DNA of 64,000 nucleotides from Mesorhizobium australicum WSM2073 (GTDB lineage: Bacteria > Pseudomonadota > Alphaproteobacteria > Rhizobiales > Rhizobiaceae), in assembly GCF_000230995.2 (NCBI RefSeq), contig NC_019973.1, positions 5,780,001 through 5,844,000 on the forward strand. Direction: 5' to 3'. Position 1 is the first letter of the stretch, and each line of letters opens with the position of its first letter. Below are positions 10,341 through 17,801 of this stretch, in pieces. Made by a program: the position numbers and the translations under genes. The notes below the pieces were generated by a model that worked only from the letters and a program-made list of their open reading frames with translations, had not been told where the DNA came from and did no database searches.

Positions 10341-10416
10341 GCATGTATCGTGCCAAGGCAAAAAGCGTTCTAAAATACCGGTCGCGGCAGCTTTTTTCTC
10401 TGTTGCGCATTCGACA
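10341..10416 (-). promoter_or_regulatory. NifA site and sigma-54 promoter, minus strand
   Basis: Read on the minus strand, TTGGCACGATACATGC has GG (10354-10353), ten bases, then GC (10342-10341). The upstream site TGT-TGCGCATTCG-ACA spans 10401-10416. Its centre is 55 bp from the GG, matching the other nif promoters here. Transcription would run toward lower coordinates into 10330-9600, where no intact gene is found, so this is an orphan promoter or drives an unrecognised RNA. Confidence 0.6.
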
Positions 10417-10580
10417 TTGTCACCTATGGAACGTTTTCAAACGTGCCTCTCGGCATCGGCTGACGCCTCGACCAGAGCGCACCTAAGGCCTTGCCCCGCC
10501 AAGTCGACCGGGCGAACTGGGGTGACCGGTTCTAGCTCCGAACTGTTCGCCGGCTGATGTACAGGGCGGACCGTCCCTTC

Positions 10581-11388
10581 TCAAAGAAGGAAATCCCTGT
10601 ACCCTCCATGCATGAGGGCGCGGCCACGAGAGACAGCGCGGCGAATGCGATCGCGCAGATGATCGCGAGGATCCCTCCAGTCGGCATGGACGCGCTGTTG
10701 ACCAATCAGCGCTTCGGCGAGCTCGCGATGTGACGCCCCAGCAAGCGAGCCGTCGAGCGCCCGAAGAACGAAGGTCAAACGGGGACCCCGTTTTTCTGGC
10801 GGGAATAAGCGGGCAGGAAGCTGTTGGCCCACATTTAGACGATTGAGGGACTCGATCGCCCTAAGACGGTGCTTCGAAAGGGTCTCGGGCCAGATGGCCT
10901 CGGTACGGAGGCAAACGGGGTGCAAGATATCCGCGCCAGAGACGGCGAGTTGGAGCGTATGCTCGGTATCCCGAAGAAGAACATGCTGGCCCTTGTCGGG
11001 GGCTAGCAGGACCGTCGAACGGCACGGCAATGCCGAGAGCTCGAACGGCGCTGTGCCCGACCACGCGGACAGCTGTTCTGCAATGACCGGCAGCACATGA
11101 GCGCACCATAGCGGAGACCAGAATACGACCGAATTGCGCCCATGAGACTCGGCGAAACAGAACACCCCAGCGTGACAGTTCGCCGGCCACCGTGACCACA
11201 TTGAGAAAAGGTCGGTACGACAAAGTATTGGCCTGCTGGCTTGCAGTGGTCACATCAGGCTGGAATGCTGGATTCCGGCGTAAGAACTCCCAGGCCCATT
11301 CGCGCGGCGTCAGAGCTGAGGTGTAATCATAAGATCTTTCGTCGCGCCAATCAGCCTCATCGGCGCCATTCACGAGAACTGCAGGCAT
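10581..11388 (-). CDS. fseA: FseA-like excision activator (DUF6499-DUF2285) read through a +1 frameshift
   Basis: The N-terminal part (from ATG 11388, preceded by GGGGAG at 7-nt spacing) contains DWRDERSYDYTSALTPREW and WEFLRRNPAF, the DUF6499 signature. The C-terminal part, in the +1 frame, contains VLRALDGSLAGASHRELAEA and ends MHGGYRDFLL, the DUF2285 helix-turn-helix signature. Neither half alone is a complete family member; joined at F78 they make 268 residues. The switch falls at RWGVL-UUU-C, followed in the +1 frame by AESHGRNSVV. In ICEMlSym(R7A) the msi172-msi171 pair is fused by +1 slippage of tRNA-Phe from UUU to UUC in just this motif, yielding FseA, the activator of the excisionase gene rdfS. 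The zero frame stays open to 10861, overlapping the second part. A plain frameshift mutation is the alternative, but its location exactly on UUUC makes programmed shifting more likely. Confidence 0.75.
11154..11157 (-). promoter_or_regulatory. Predicted +1 programmed ribosomal frameshift site (UUUC)
   Basis: On the mRNA (minus strand) codon 78 of the fseA frame is UUU (11157-11155) followed by C (11154). Shifting tRNA-Phe forward one base re-pairs it with UUC and continues as GCC-GAG-TCT in the frame of the DUF2285 domain. The duplicate locus at 16091-16762 keeps the same TTATTTCGCCGAG context although its coding sequence is otherwise broken. Confidence 0.7.
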
Positions 11389-11720
11389 CAGTTTGCTCCC
11401 CTGCCCGCCCCCAGACACGTCGAAACATCATGCCGGGTGGCAAAGCACCGGCGCAGGGGCCACCAGACCTCGACGAATGCGTTTCGTCGAAGCTGTTGCG
11501 GCCGGCACCGTTCAGGGCCGAACACGCCGGCAAATAGCGGCGACATGACCGAACCAGCGCAGCCAGCACGGCCCGAGCGGGCCAAGTGAGTTGGCTCGCC
11601 GCCAGTGGCCGGTTCCTGCGCCGCATTCCTGACGTTCCTTGAAGCCCGCGTGGCGCAGCGGTGGGTTTCTCGTTGATTGTGCGCAGGTCGTCGTAGCGCC
11701 AGCGATATAAGCGTAGCCAT
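11388..11720 (-). CDS. Small hypothetical ORF translationally coupled to fseA
   Basis: A 110-codon frame starts at ATG 11720 behind GGAGACCTCC and ends with TGA overlapping the ATG of fseA (TGATG), an arrangement that suggests translational coupling. It lies directly downstream of the lux box at 11778-11795. In the duplicate block near 17110-16750 the same frame is partly recognisable (ALR..AHNQR near the start, HDVST..GAGRG near the end), although broken. Composition (rich in Arg, Cys, Ala) is odd for a folded protein and I recognise no family. In ICEMlSym(R7A) the AHL synthase gene traI1 occupies this position, but no synthase motif is visible here. Confidence 0.4.
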   Translation of the reverse strand: MATLISLALRRPAHNQRETHRCATRASRNVRNAAQEPATGGEPTHLARSGRAGCAGSVMSPLFAGVFGPERCRPQQLRRNAFVEVWWPLRRCFATRHDVSTCLGAGRGAN

Positions 11721-11777
11721 GGAGGTCTCCTGGGGGAAGTTCCCCGCCATTGGAGACCAAGTTTCAGGCTACGGCAG

Positions 11778-11795
11778 CCTGTATAGCTATACAGG
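11778..11795. promoter_or_regulatory. Perfect 18-bp lux-box-type palindrome
   Basis: CCTGTATAGCTATACAGG is fully self-complementary and fits the LuxR-family operator pattern CCTGTA-N6-TACAGG (core CTG-N10-CAG). Its centre is about 66 bp upstream of ATG 11720, suitable for an activator overlapping the -35 region of the small-ORF/fseA operon. The duplicated block at about 17100 lacks it. The LuxR-type regulator at 22689-23495 is the only such gene in the window and is a candidate binder (inference). Confidence 0.65.
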
Positions 11796-12180
11796 TAAGC
11801 CGGGGGGTTCAGCGGACCGCAAAAGGACACCGGCGAGGGGCAATGGCTTTGAGGTGGTGCTCACGCCGAGCTTTTGCGAGCGGCGTGCACGTGGAGCGCG
11901 GCGGCCGGGATAAGCGTTATGGCAGGGGCTTGACCAACCATCAGATCGGCCAAACGGAGCCCTATCCGACTTTTGCCGCTCCGGTGTCTAGACGCTTCGG
12001 TCGCTCAAGTGGCCATCGACTGGGGGTGTCGTCGGCCAATTGGATCCGCAAGCATTTAAGCGTTCTGGCGAAGATGTTGCGGTCCAGCCAAGGTGTGTGA
12101 GGTTCACAGCTTGAGTTCTGACTGTGCCGCGGAACTCACCGTTGGAGCTTGATCCGCGCTCGTTGTGGGATTCTCGACGA

Positions 12181-12256
12181 TGTCGAACATGCGACACAGC
12201 CCTACTAGACTCATCGCATTGTTTTTGAACGATCTCACAGTTGGCACGGCAAATGC
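12181..12256 (+). promoter_or_regulatory. NifA site and sigma-54 promoter of the truncated peptidase copy
   Basis: UAS TGT-CGAACATGCG-ACA at 12181-12196; -24/-12 element TTGGCACGGCAAATGC with GG 12243-12244, N10, GC 12255-12256; spacing 55 bp. It is the paralogue of the promoter at 17577-17652 within the large duplication. It now reads into a truncated prolyl oligopeptidase 5' end. Confidence 0.7.
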
Positions 12257-12410
12257 GGTCCTGTGCGCAAGAGCACTCTGGCCAGCCAACTGAGAAGAAC
12301 CTTCTGATGATCAAGCTTGTCGAAAATGCGGACGCCCCGGCCAGCACTGAGCATTCCCGAGCGGACCGAAACCGTTGCGCTTGCGCTTTCACTCGTCCGG
12401 TTATCGGGAC

Positions 12411-12535
12411 ATGACCGAGTTCGATTTCCGCCCAACCCTGAACGCACCCGACGATAACCCCCATCTTTGGCTTGAAGACGTAGACGGCGAACGGGCACTT
12501 GAGTGGACAGAAGGCCAGTCAGCAAAGACCCTGAA
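12411..12535 (+). pseudogene. 5' fragment of a prolyl oligopeptidase gene (duplicate)
   Basis: Starting at ATG 12411 the frame reads FRPTLNAPDDNPHLWLEDV and QSAKTLK, nearly identical to the first ~45 codons of the intact S9A peptidase at 17802-19931. After about 12535 the match stops and sequence of methionine-synthase origin begins in another frame. The fragment cannot make an enzyme. It marks the breakpoint of the ~1.9-kb duplication. Confidence 0.85.
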
Positions 12536-12680
12536 GTGCTTGCGGCGCTCGCCACGACCGAGCGCGAGCGCATTCTGGTCCTCGATGGCGCCATGGGCAC
12601 GCAGATCCAGGGCCTGCGTTTCGACGAGGAGCATTTTCGCCGCGAGGCTTTCGCCGGCTGTGCCTGTCACGCCCAATCGT
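12536..12680 (+). pseudogene. metH: N-terminal fragment of cobalamin-dependent methionine synthase
   Basis: The frame reads EVLAALATTERERILVLDG, then AMGTQIQGLRFDEEHF and FAGCACH. These are the first conserved segments of the homocysteine-binding domain of MetH. Only about 48 codons remain; the sequence then loses similarity. It abuts the truncated peptidase fragment out of frame, so this is a scrap of a housekeeping-type gene joined to symbiotic DNA by rearrangement. Confidence 0.7.
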
Positions 12681-13291
12681 CGACTTCGAACGCTGGCTTG
12701 GGCCTATTTTCAACTATGTGCCGATGACGAGGCGGCGGAATAGCCGTGGCAAGCTCTATTGTCTCTTCGCTTTAAAAGTTCTGAACCGGCGGGCGAGGTC
12801 GAGATCCGCCTCGGCGCAGCCCGCCTGCCCGGTTGCCGCGCTCGAGAGCTGGATCCGGTTTTTTGGCTGCATCACCAGAGACCGCTCTCCGGCGCATTTT
12901 CAAGGACAACAAGACCGCCTATTCGAACGGCTCTCCGCATATCGCCTGCCTGTTCAAGTGGGCGGCGCTTGCCGCCGGTCGCGTCAGGGACCTCCCCTGG
13001 CCGTTCGACGCGTCTGCGACGTCGAACCCAGCGCCAGAAAAAGGCCGGCTGAGGAAGCTAAGCCGGGGAGACGCCGCTCAAAGCATGAGATCAACATCCG
13101 GAGGCCTGTTTCGCTCGGAATTCTTGAGAACAGGTCGGGGCCAACTGGGGCTGGATGCGGCCAGGCAGCAAGCGCTACAGATCGCTCAGGAAAATCCATG
13201 CTTGGCAATCGCTCGTCTCGCCTCACTCGGGTCGGTGTTATCGCTGACGACGGCGGTCCACTTTCACAATCCGGCGCGCACAGATTGGCAC
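12681..13291. other. Unassigned stretch between metH scrap and peptidase promoter
   Basis: Several overlapping plus-strand frames are present (for example one with FKDNKTAYSNGSPHIACLFK near 12900), which look like pieces of real coding sequence, but no family is recognised and all are interrupted. Confidence 0.35.
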
Positions 13292-13383
13292 TGTCCGCTG
13301 CACGACAATGTTGGAGATGCGACAAAGCCGGTTGGACCGATTGCTTTGGTTTTAAGTGTTTCTTTCATTGGCACACCTTTTGC
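13292..13383 (+). promoter_or_regulatory. Tandem NifA sites and sigma-54 promoter of the S9B peptidase gene
   Basis: Two adjacent TGT-N10-ACA sites: TGT-CCGCTGCACG-ACA (13292-13307) and TGT-TGGAGATGCG-ACA (13309-13324). The -24/-12 element TTGGCACACCTTTTGC has GG at 13370-13371, N10, GC at 13382-13383, close to the full consensus TGGCAC-N5-TTGC. The nearer site is 54 bp from the GG. The gene start at 13624 leaves a leader of about 230 nt. Confidence 0.8.
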
Positions 13384-13623
13384 GCCGCACCTCGGTGTCA
13401 ATGATGTTCGTGCAGCGAAAGTGGAGAGGTTTTTCCTTTGTCTAGGCTATGCCCAGACCACCAGATGCAGAAAAGGAAGAGGCCAGTAGCCGAGGCGTAG
13501 TCTCGTCACGGGTGCATAGGCGCATTTCTGCTTCATCCGCACACACGTCCTCAGACTTGGCGCTGCCGTAGACTGGCGGTGACAGCCACATCCAAAATAC
13601 GAATTCCGAAAACCGAAGAGTAA

Positions 13624-15951
13624 ATGGAAATGCACAGAACCCGCGCTTTGACGGTCGCGCCATCAATTCAGGGTGCGTCGGAATGGGCAACCGCTGAGGC
13701 GCTGGCTGTAGGTTCAAATGGTGGACATCCGCAGCTAGCGCCGGCCGATTTCGAGCGCGCACTTACCATCAACGATTCATATGGCGGGCTCACCGTCAAT
13801 GTCCCGGAGGTGCCTTTCTGGCCGAATGGAGCCGACGCGTTCGTCTACCGCCGGACTAGCCATGGCGAGCGCCAGTTCATGCTGGTCGATGTTGCCACGG
13901 GCATGCAGCGGCCAGCCTTCGATCAGTCTCGTCTGGCGGCGGCATTAAACAGGGCGAGCCATAACCTGTACCACGCCGACCATCTTCCGTTCGACCATTT
14001 CGAACTGAGCGACGATGGTCGCAGGCTCGGCTTCCAGATTGAAGACATCCGGTGGAGCTGCGATCTTGCAAGCTATGAGTGTACCAACACCACATTCGAT
14101 TCGGACAACCGGGAGCTTTGGCCGCTCGGCCACAACTACGTGCCGGTGCAGAACAACCCCGACAGTAGCAGGTTGTCGCCCGACGGAAAATGGATCGTCT
14201 ACATCAAACACTGTAATGTTTTCCTGCGCAGCGAGGACGGATTGCGGGATGTCCCTCTGAGCCGAGACGGAGCCGAAGACAATTGCTACGTCGTTTCGAC
14301 GCTAAGCTGGTCGCCGGACTCGCGCCACCTCGCTGCTTACCGTGTTCGCCCCGGCTACAAGCGGGAGGTCCCCTACCTCAATTCCTCGACGGACCAGTTG
14401 GGGCGCGAATATTCAACAAGGCCCTATCGCAAGCCGGGCGATGTCCTTCCGCTGCCGCAGCCGGTCTTGTTTGACATTGCCGACGGGCGCCAGATCGTGA
14501 TTGACAATGCCCTATTCTCGAACGTCTTCGAACTTTCCCCTCCCCAGTGGTGGGCGGACGGTCGCGGCTTCACTTTCGAATATAACCAGCGCGGGCATCA
14601 GCTCTATCGCCTGGTCGAGGTAGACGCCGCCACGGGCCGCGCTCGCTCCCTGATCGAGGAGACCAGTGAGACATTCGTTGATTATCCGCCGCTGGGAGCG
14701 AGCCAGGAGGGTACCGGAAAAATCTTCCGTTACGATGTCGATGACGGGAAGGAGATCATCTGGGCATCCGAGCGCGACGGGTACGAGCATCTGTATCTTT
14801 TCAACGGCCGGACAGGCGCGCTCGAAAACCAGATCACCCGAGGTGAGTGGGTCGTCCGGAGGGTCGATTATATTGATCCGATCAAGCGACAGATCTGGTT
14901 CGAAGCGAGCGGGATGAACTCGGAGGAGGACCCCTATTTCGTTCATGCTTACAGCATCGGCTTCGATGGCAAGGGGCTGACTGCACTGACGCCCGATCCA
15001 GCCAACCACCATATCGAGTTCTCGCCCGACGGGCGCTATTATGTCGATCTCTGGTCACGCATCGATCTGCCTCCGCGCATGGCACTTTACCGCGCCAGCG
15101 ACAATGCCAAGCTCAAGGAGATCGAGACCGCCGACGTTTCCGAGCTCGTCGCCGCCGGTTGGCAGCCGCCGCTCAGTTTCCATTCCAAGGGGCGCGACGG
15201 CAAGACCGATGTCTGGGGCGTGATCCACCTGCCAGCCGACTTCGACCCGAGCAAGAAGTACCCGGTGGTGGAGAATATCTATGCCGGGCCCCACGGCTCC
15301 TTCGTCCCGAAATCCTTCTCGGGGTGGACGGAGCCGCTCACGCAGCTTGGCTTCGTCGTTGCTCAGATCGATGGCATGGGTACCAACAACCGCTCGCGCG
15401 CCTTCCATGATGTTGCCTGGAAAAATCTGAAGGACGCAGGATTTCCCGATCGCATTCTGTGGCACAAGGCCGCGGCCGCACGATATCCGTGGTATGACAC
15501 ATCCAACGTCGGAATTTTTGGCGCGTCCGCCGGTGGCCAGAGCGCGGTCAGCGCACTGCTCTTTCATGCCGATTTCTACAAGGTCGCAGTTGCTGAAAAC
15601 GGCTGCTACGACAACCGGATAGACAAGATCTGCTGGAACGAACTGTGGATGGGATGGCCGGTCGGGATTGAATATTCCCAATCCTCCGCCGTTGACAATG
15701 CTTACAGGCTAGAGGGCAGGCTGATGATCGCGGTCGGCGAAATGGATGATAATGTCGATCCGTTTTCCTCGTTCCAGCTTGCCGATCGGCTCGTCAAGGC
15801 AGGAAAAGATTTCGAAATGGTCTATGTGCCTGGTGCCGATCACTATACGCTAGGCATCTACACCGAGCACAAACTCCTGGACTTCTTCGTTCGGAACATT
15901 CTAGGTCAGACCCCGCCCAACTGGAACGACTTGTTTGATCTAGAAGAATGA
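13624..15951 (+). CDS. Dipeptidyl-peptidase IV-like serine peptidase (family S9)
   Basis: A 775-residue protein with an N-terminal beta-propeller of the DPP IV type (repeats such as LSPDGKWIVYIKH, WSPDSRHLAAYR, FSPDGRYYVDLWS) and a C-terminal alpha/beta-hydrolase domain from about residue 510. Catalytic residues: Ser635 in FGASAGGQS (family usually GxSYGG, here Ala replaces Tyr), an Asp near residue 708 in GEMDDNVDP, and His740 in GADHYT. It should cleave short peptides, possibly proline-containing. No signal peptide is evident, suggesting cytoplasmic action. The NifA/sigma-54 promoter upstream predicts expression in nitrogen-fixing cells. It resembles the S9 peptidase genes (y4nA/y4qF/y4sO type) of the NGR234 symbiotic plasmid. 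Confidence 0.85.
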   Translation: MEMHRTRALTVAPSIQGASEWATAEALAVGSNGGHPQLAPADFERALTINDSYGGLTVNVPEVPFWPNGADAFVYRRTSHGERQFMLVDVATGMQRPAFDQSRLAAALNRASHNLYHADHLPFDHFELSDDGRRLGFQIEDIRWSCDLASYECTNTTFDSDNRELWPLGHNYVPVQNNPDSSRLSPDGKWIVYIKHCNVFLRSEDGLRDVPLSRDGAEDNCYVVSTLSWSPDSRHLAAYRVRPGYKREVPYLNSSTDQLGREYSTRPYRKPGDVLPLPQPVLFDIADGRQIVIDNALFSNVFELSPPQWWADGRGFTFEYNQRGHQLYRLVEVDAATGRARSLIEETSETFVDYPPLGASQEGTGKIFRYDVDDGKEIIWASERDGYEHLYLFNGRTGALENQITRGEWVVRRVDYIDPIKRQIWFEASGMNSEEDPYFVHAYSIGFDGKGLTALTPDPANHHIEFSPDGRYYVDLWSRIDLPPRMALYRASDNAKLKEIETADVSELVAAGWQPPLSFHSKGRDGKTDVWGVIHLPADFDPSKKYPVVENIYAGPHGSFVPKSFSGWTEPLTQLGFVVAQIDGMGTNNRSRAFHDVAWKNLKDAGFPDRILWHKAAAARYPWYDTSNVGIFGASAGGQSAVSALLFHADFYKVAVAENGCYDNRIDKICWNELWMGWPVGIEYSQSSAVDNAYRLEGRLMIAVGEMDDNVDPFSSFQLADRLVKAGKDFEMVYVPGADHYTLGIYTEHKLLDFFVRNILGQTPPNWNDLFDLEE

Positions 15952-16090
15952 CTCAGCTAGGGATGCCGCGCCATCCGACTAACGTCCCGCGACGTCATCT
16001 TTAATGCCCCTTTTGACTGTCCACGGGATCTTTGTGGCTGGCGCTGCACCGGTGACCGAGACCAAATGCCGAAGAAAGGCGGGTCCCTTC
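15952..16090. other. Spacer after the S9 peptidase
   Basis: Short intergenic stretch between the peptidase stop and the degenerate fseA copy; no gene or clear terminator recognised. Confidence 0.3.
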
Positions 16091-16762
16091 TCACGAGGCC
16101 CGCCCGGAGGCGCATGCATCGTAAGAGCCGTCCGAAGTTCCCACATCCGCCACAGCTGATTTTTTTATGCGATGCCCGCGCGGCGTTTTAATGAGCTCAC
16201 AGGGGTCGACGCTGAATGCCTTCGCGAGCTGCAGTGCTTCAAAAGCCTCTCGGGCCAGATCGCTTCGGTACGGAGGTTGACAGGCTTGCAGCATATCGGC
16301 GCCAGAGACGCCGAGCTGGGAGCATGCTCCCCTTTGTGAAGAAGAACATGCCGGCCCTTGTCGGGCGGCAGCAGGACCGTCGCACCGCAGGCAATGCGAG
16401 AGCTCGAACGGCGCTGTCACCAAGGATCTTGACATCTGCAATGACCGGCAGCGCATGGAGGCACCAGAGCGGAGACCAGAATACGACCGAATTTCGCCCA
16501 AAGGACTCGGCGAAATAAGACAGGCCAGCGCGACAGGTCGCCGGCCGACGCGACTACGTTGAGAAAGGGTTGGTGAGACCAGGTGGGTGGCCTACTGGGT
16601 TGCAGCGGTCACATCACGGTGGACTGCTGGTCGCGTACTAAAAACTCCTAAGCCCATTCACGGCGTCAGACCAGCGGAGTAATCGTATGATCTTTCATCG
16701 CGCCACTCAGCCTCATCCGCGCCACTCAGCCTCGTCCGCGCCAGTCACGAGAAGTGCTGGCA
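16091..16762 (-). pseudogene. Degenerate duplicate of the fseA-like gene
   Basis: Homologous to 10581-11388 in the same orientation. The start region (ATG 16762, GGGGAGC box conserved) carries a ~20-bp tandem duplication around CGAGGCTGAGTGGCGCG that breaks the frame, the SALTPREW region has a deletion and stop, and the DUF2285 end is missing or scrambled. The UUUC slip context (TTATTTCGCCGAG on the minus strand near 16510) is still present. It should not be functional. Confidence 0.75.
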
Positions 16763-17576
16763 TGATTGTGCTCCCCTGCCCGCCCCCACGGATGTCGAAA
16801 CATCATGCCAGCTGGCAAGGCACCGGCGCTGAGCGCACCAGACCTCGATAGAGGCATTTCGTCGAGCCGTGTGCCATCGGCACTGTCGAGAGTAGAAGGC
16901 GCGCGCAATACGCGTCCAGGCCGTCGCATCCGCATTGCGACAGCCACCTCGGCCTGTGCAGGCCAACGCAATTGATTTCAAGTCCGTGATCGGCTCGTGA
17001 GACCCGTGCCAGATTTTCCTTGAGGGGCAGTGGGCGCCGCGGTGGATTGCACGCTGGTTGTGGGCAAGTTGTCGTAGCGCGGCGCTATAAGGTCAGTGAT
17101 CGGGAGGTCTCCTGGGGGAATTTTCTCCCATTGGGCTCTACCGCCCCTCCTGACCCGCGTATCGCATATCGGACGGCGGCCCCGACATCACCCCAAGTTG
17201 CCATGGGGACCAGTCCACTGCGTTCGCCCGAACAGCTTGCTGGCTTGATCGACAGACTTCAAGAATCCAATGAAGGGGACCGTGCAGGCCAAGGTTGCGG
17301 CAGGCCTTGGGGCAACCCTCAGATTGCCCAAGCGGCGCCCCAGTTCCTTGCCTGGCTCCGGTTTTTGCCGCCGGCTAGACCCACAGGTGCAGCCGGTCTT
17401 AGTCGCTCACTCGTCCATCACATCATGGTGGCTGCCATTGACTCGCATGCGTGAAGCGTTCCGGAGCGAAGATGTCGGCGGCCAACCAAGTTCATCGCGA
17501 GCTGCACGGTGTCAGCTATAGGGCTTGAGGTTGTTCCGGTGATCACAGGGTGCACTCGTTGTCGCTTTCGCGACGA
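16763..17576. other. Duplicate of the fseA upstream region, decayed
   Basis: Matches 11389-12180 with many indels: the GGAGGTCTCCTGGGGGAA motif recurs at about 17101-17120, but the lux-box palindrome found at 11778 has no counterpart. No intact gene. Confidence 0.6.
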
Positions 17577-17652
17577 TGTTTGACATCTGACACAGCTCTG
17601 TCAGAGCGATCTCATTGTTCCGTAAGGGCTTCCGAGTTGGCACGAGAGCTGC
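17577..17652 (+). promoter_or_regulatory. NifA site and sigma-54 promoter of the prolyl oligopeptidase gene
   Basis: UAS TGT-TTGACATCTG-ACA at 17577-17592; -24/-12 element TTGGCACGAGAGCTGC with GG 17639-17640, N10, GC 17651-17652; centre-to-GG spacing 55 bp. The start codon at 17802 follows after about 135 nt. Confidence 0.75.
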
Positions 17653-17801
17653 GGTCCTATGTGCAAGAGCACTGCGACGCCACCGGTTGGGAAGAACTCA
17701 TCCATGATCACGGTTTTTGAACATGCGGACGCCGCCGCAAACATTGAGCCTTCTCGAGCGGACGAGAGCCCTTCCGCTTTCATTCCTCAGGTCTTTCGGC
17801 C

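Noticed and set aside
10861..11388. The zero-frame continuation of the fseA-like ORF (to 10861) as a separate protein
   Set aside because: Downstream of the UUUC site this frame has arginine/serine-rich low-complexity composition and no similarity; the +1 frame carries the conserved DUF2285 domain.
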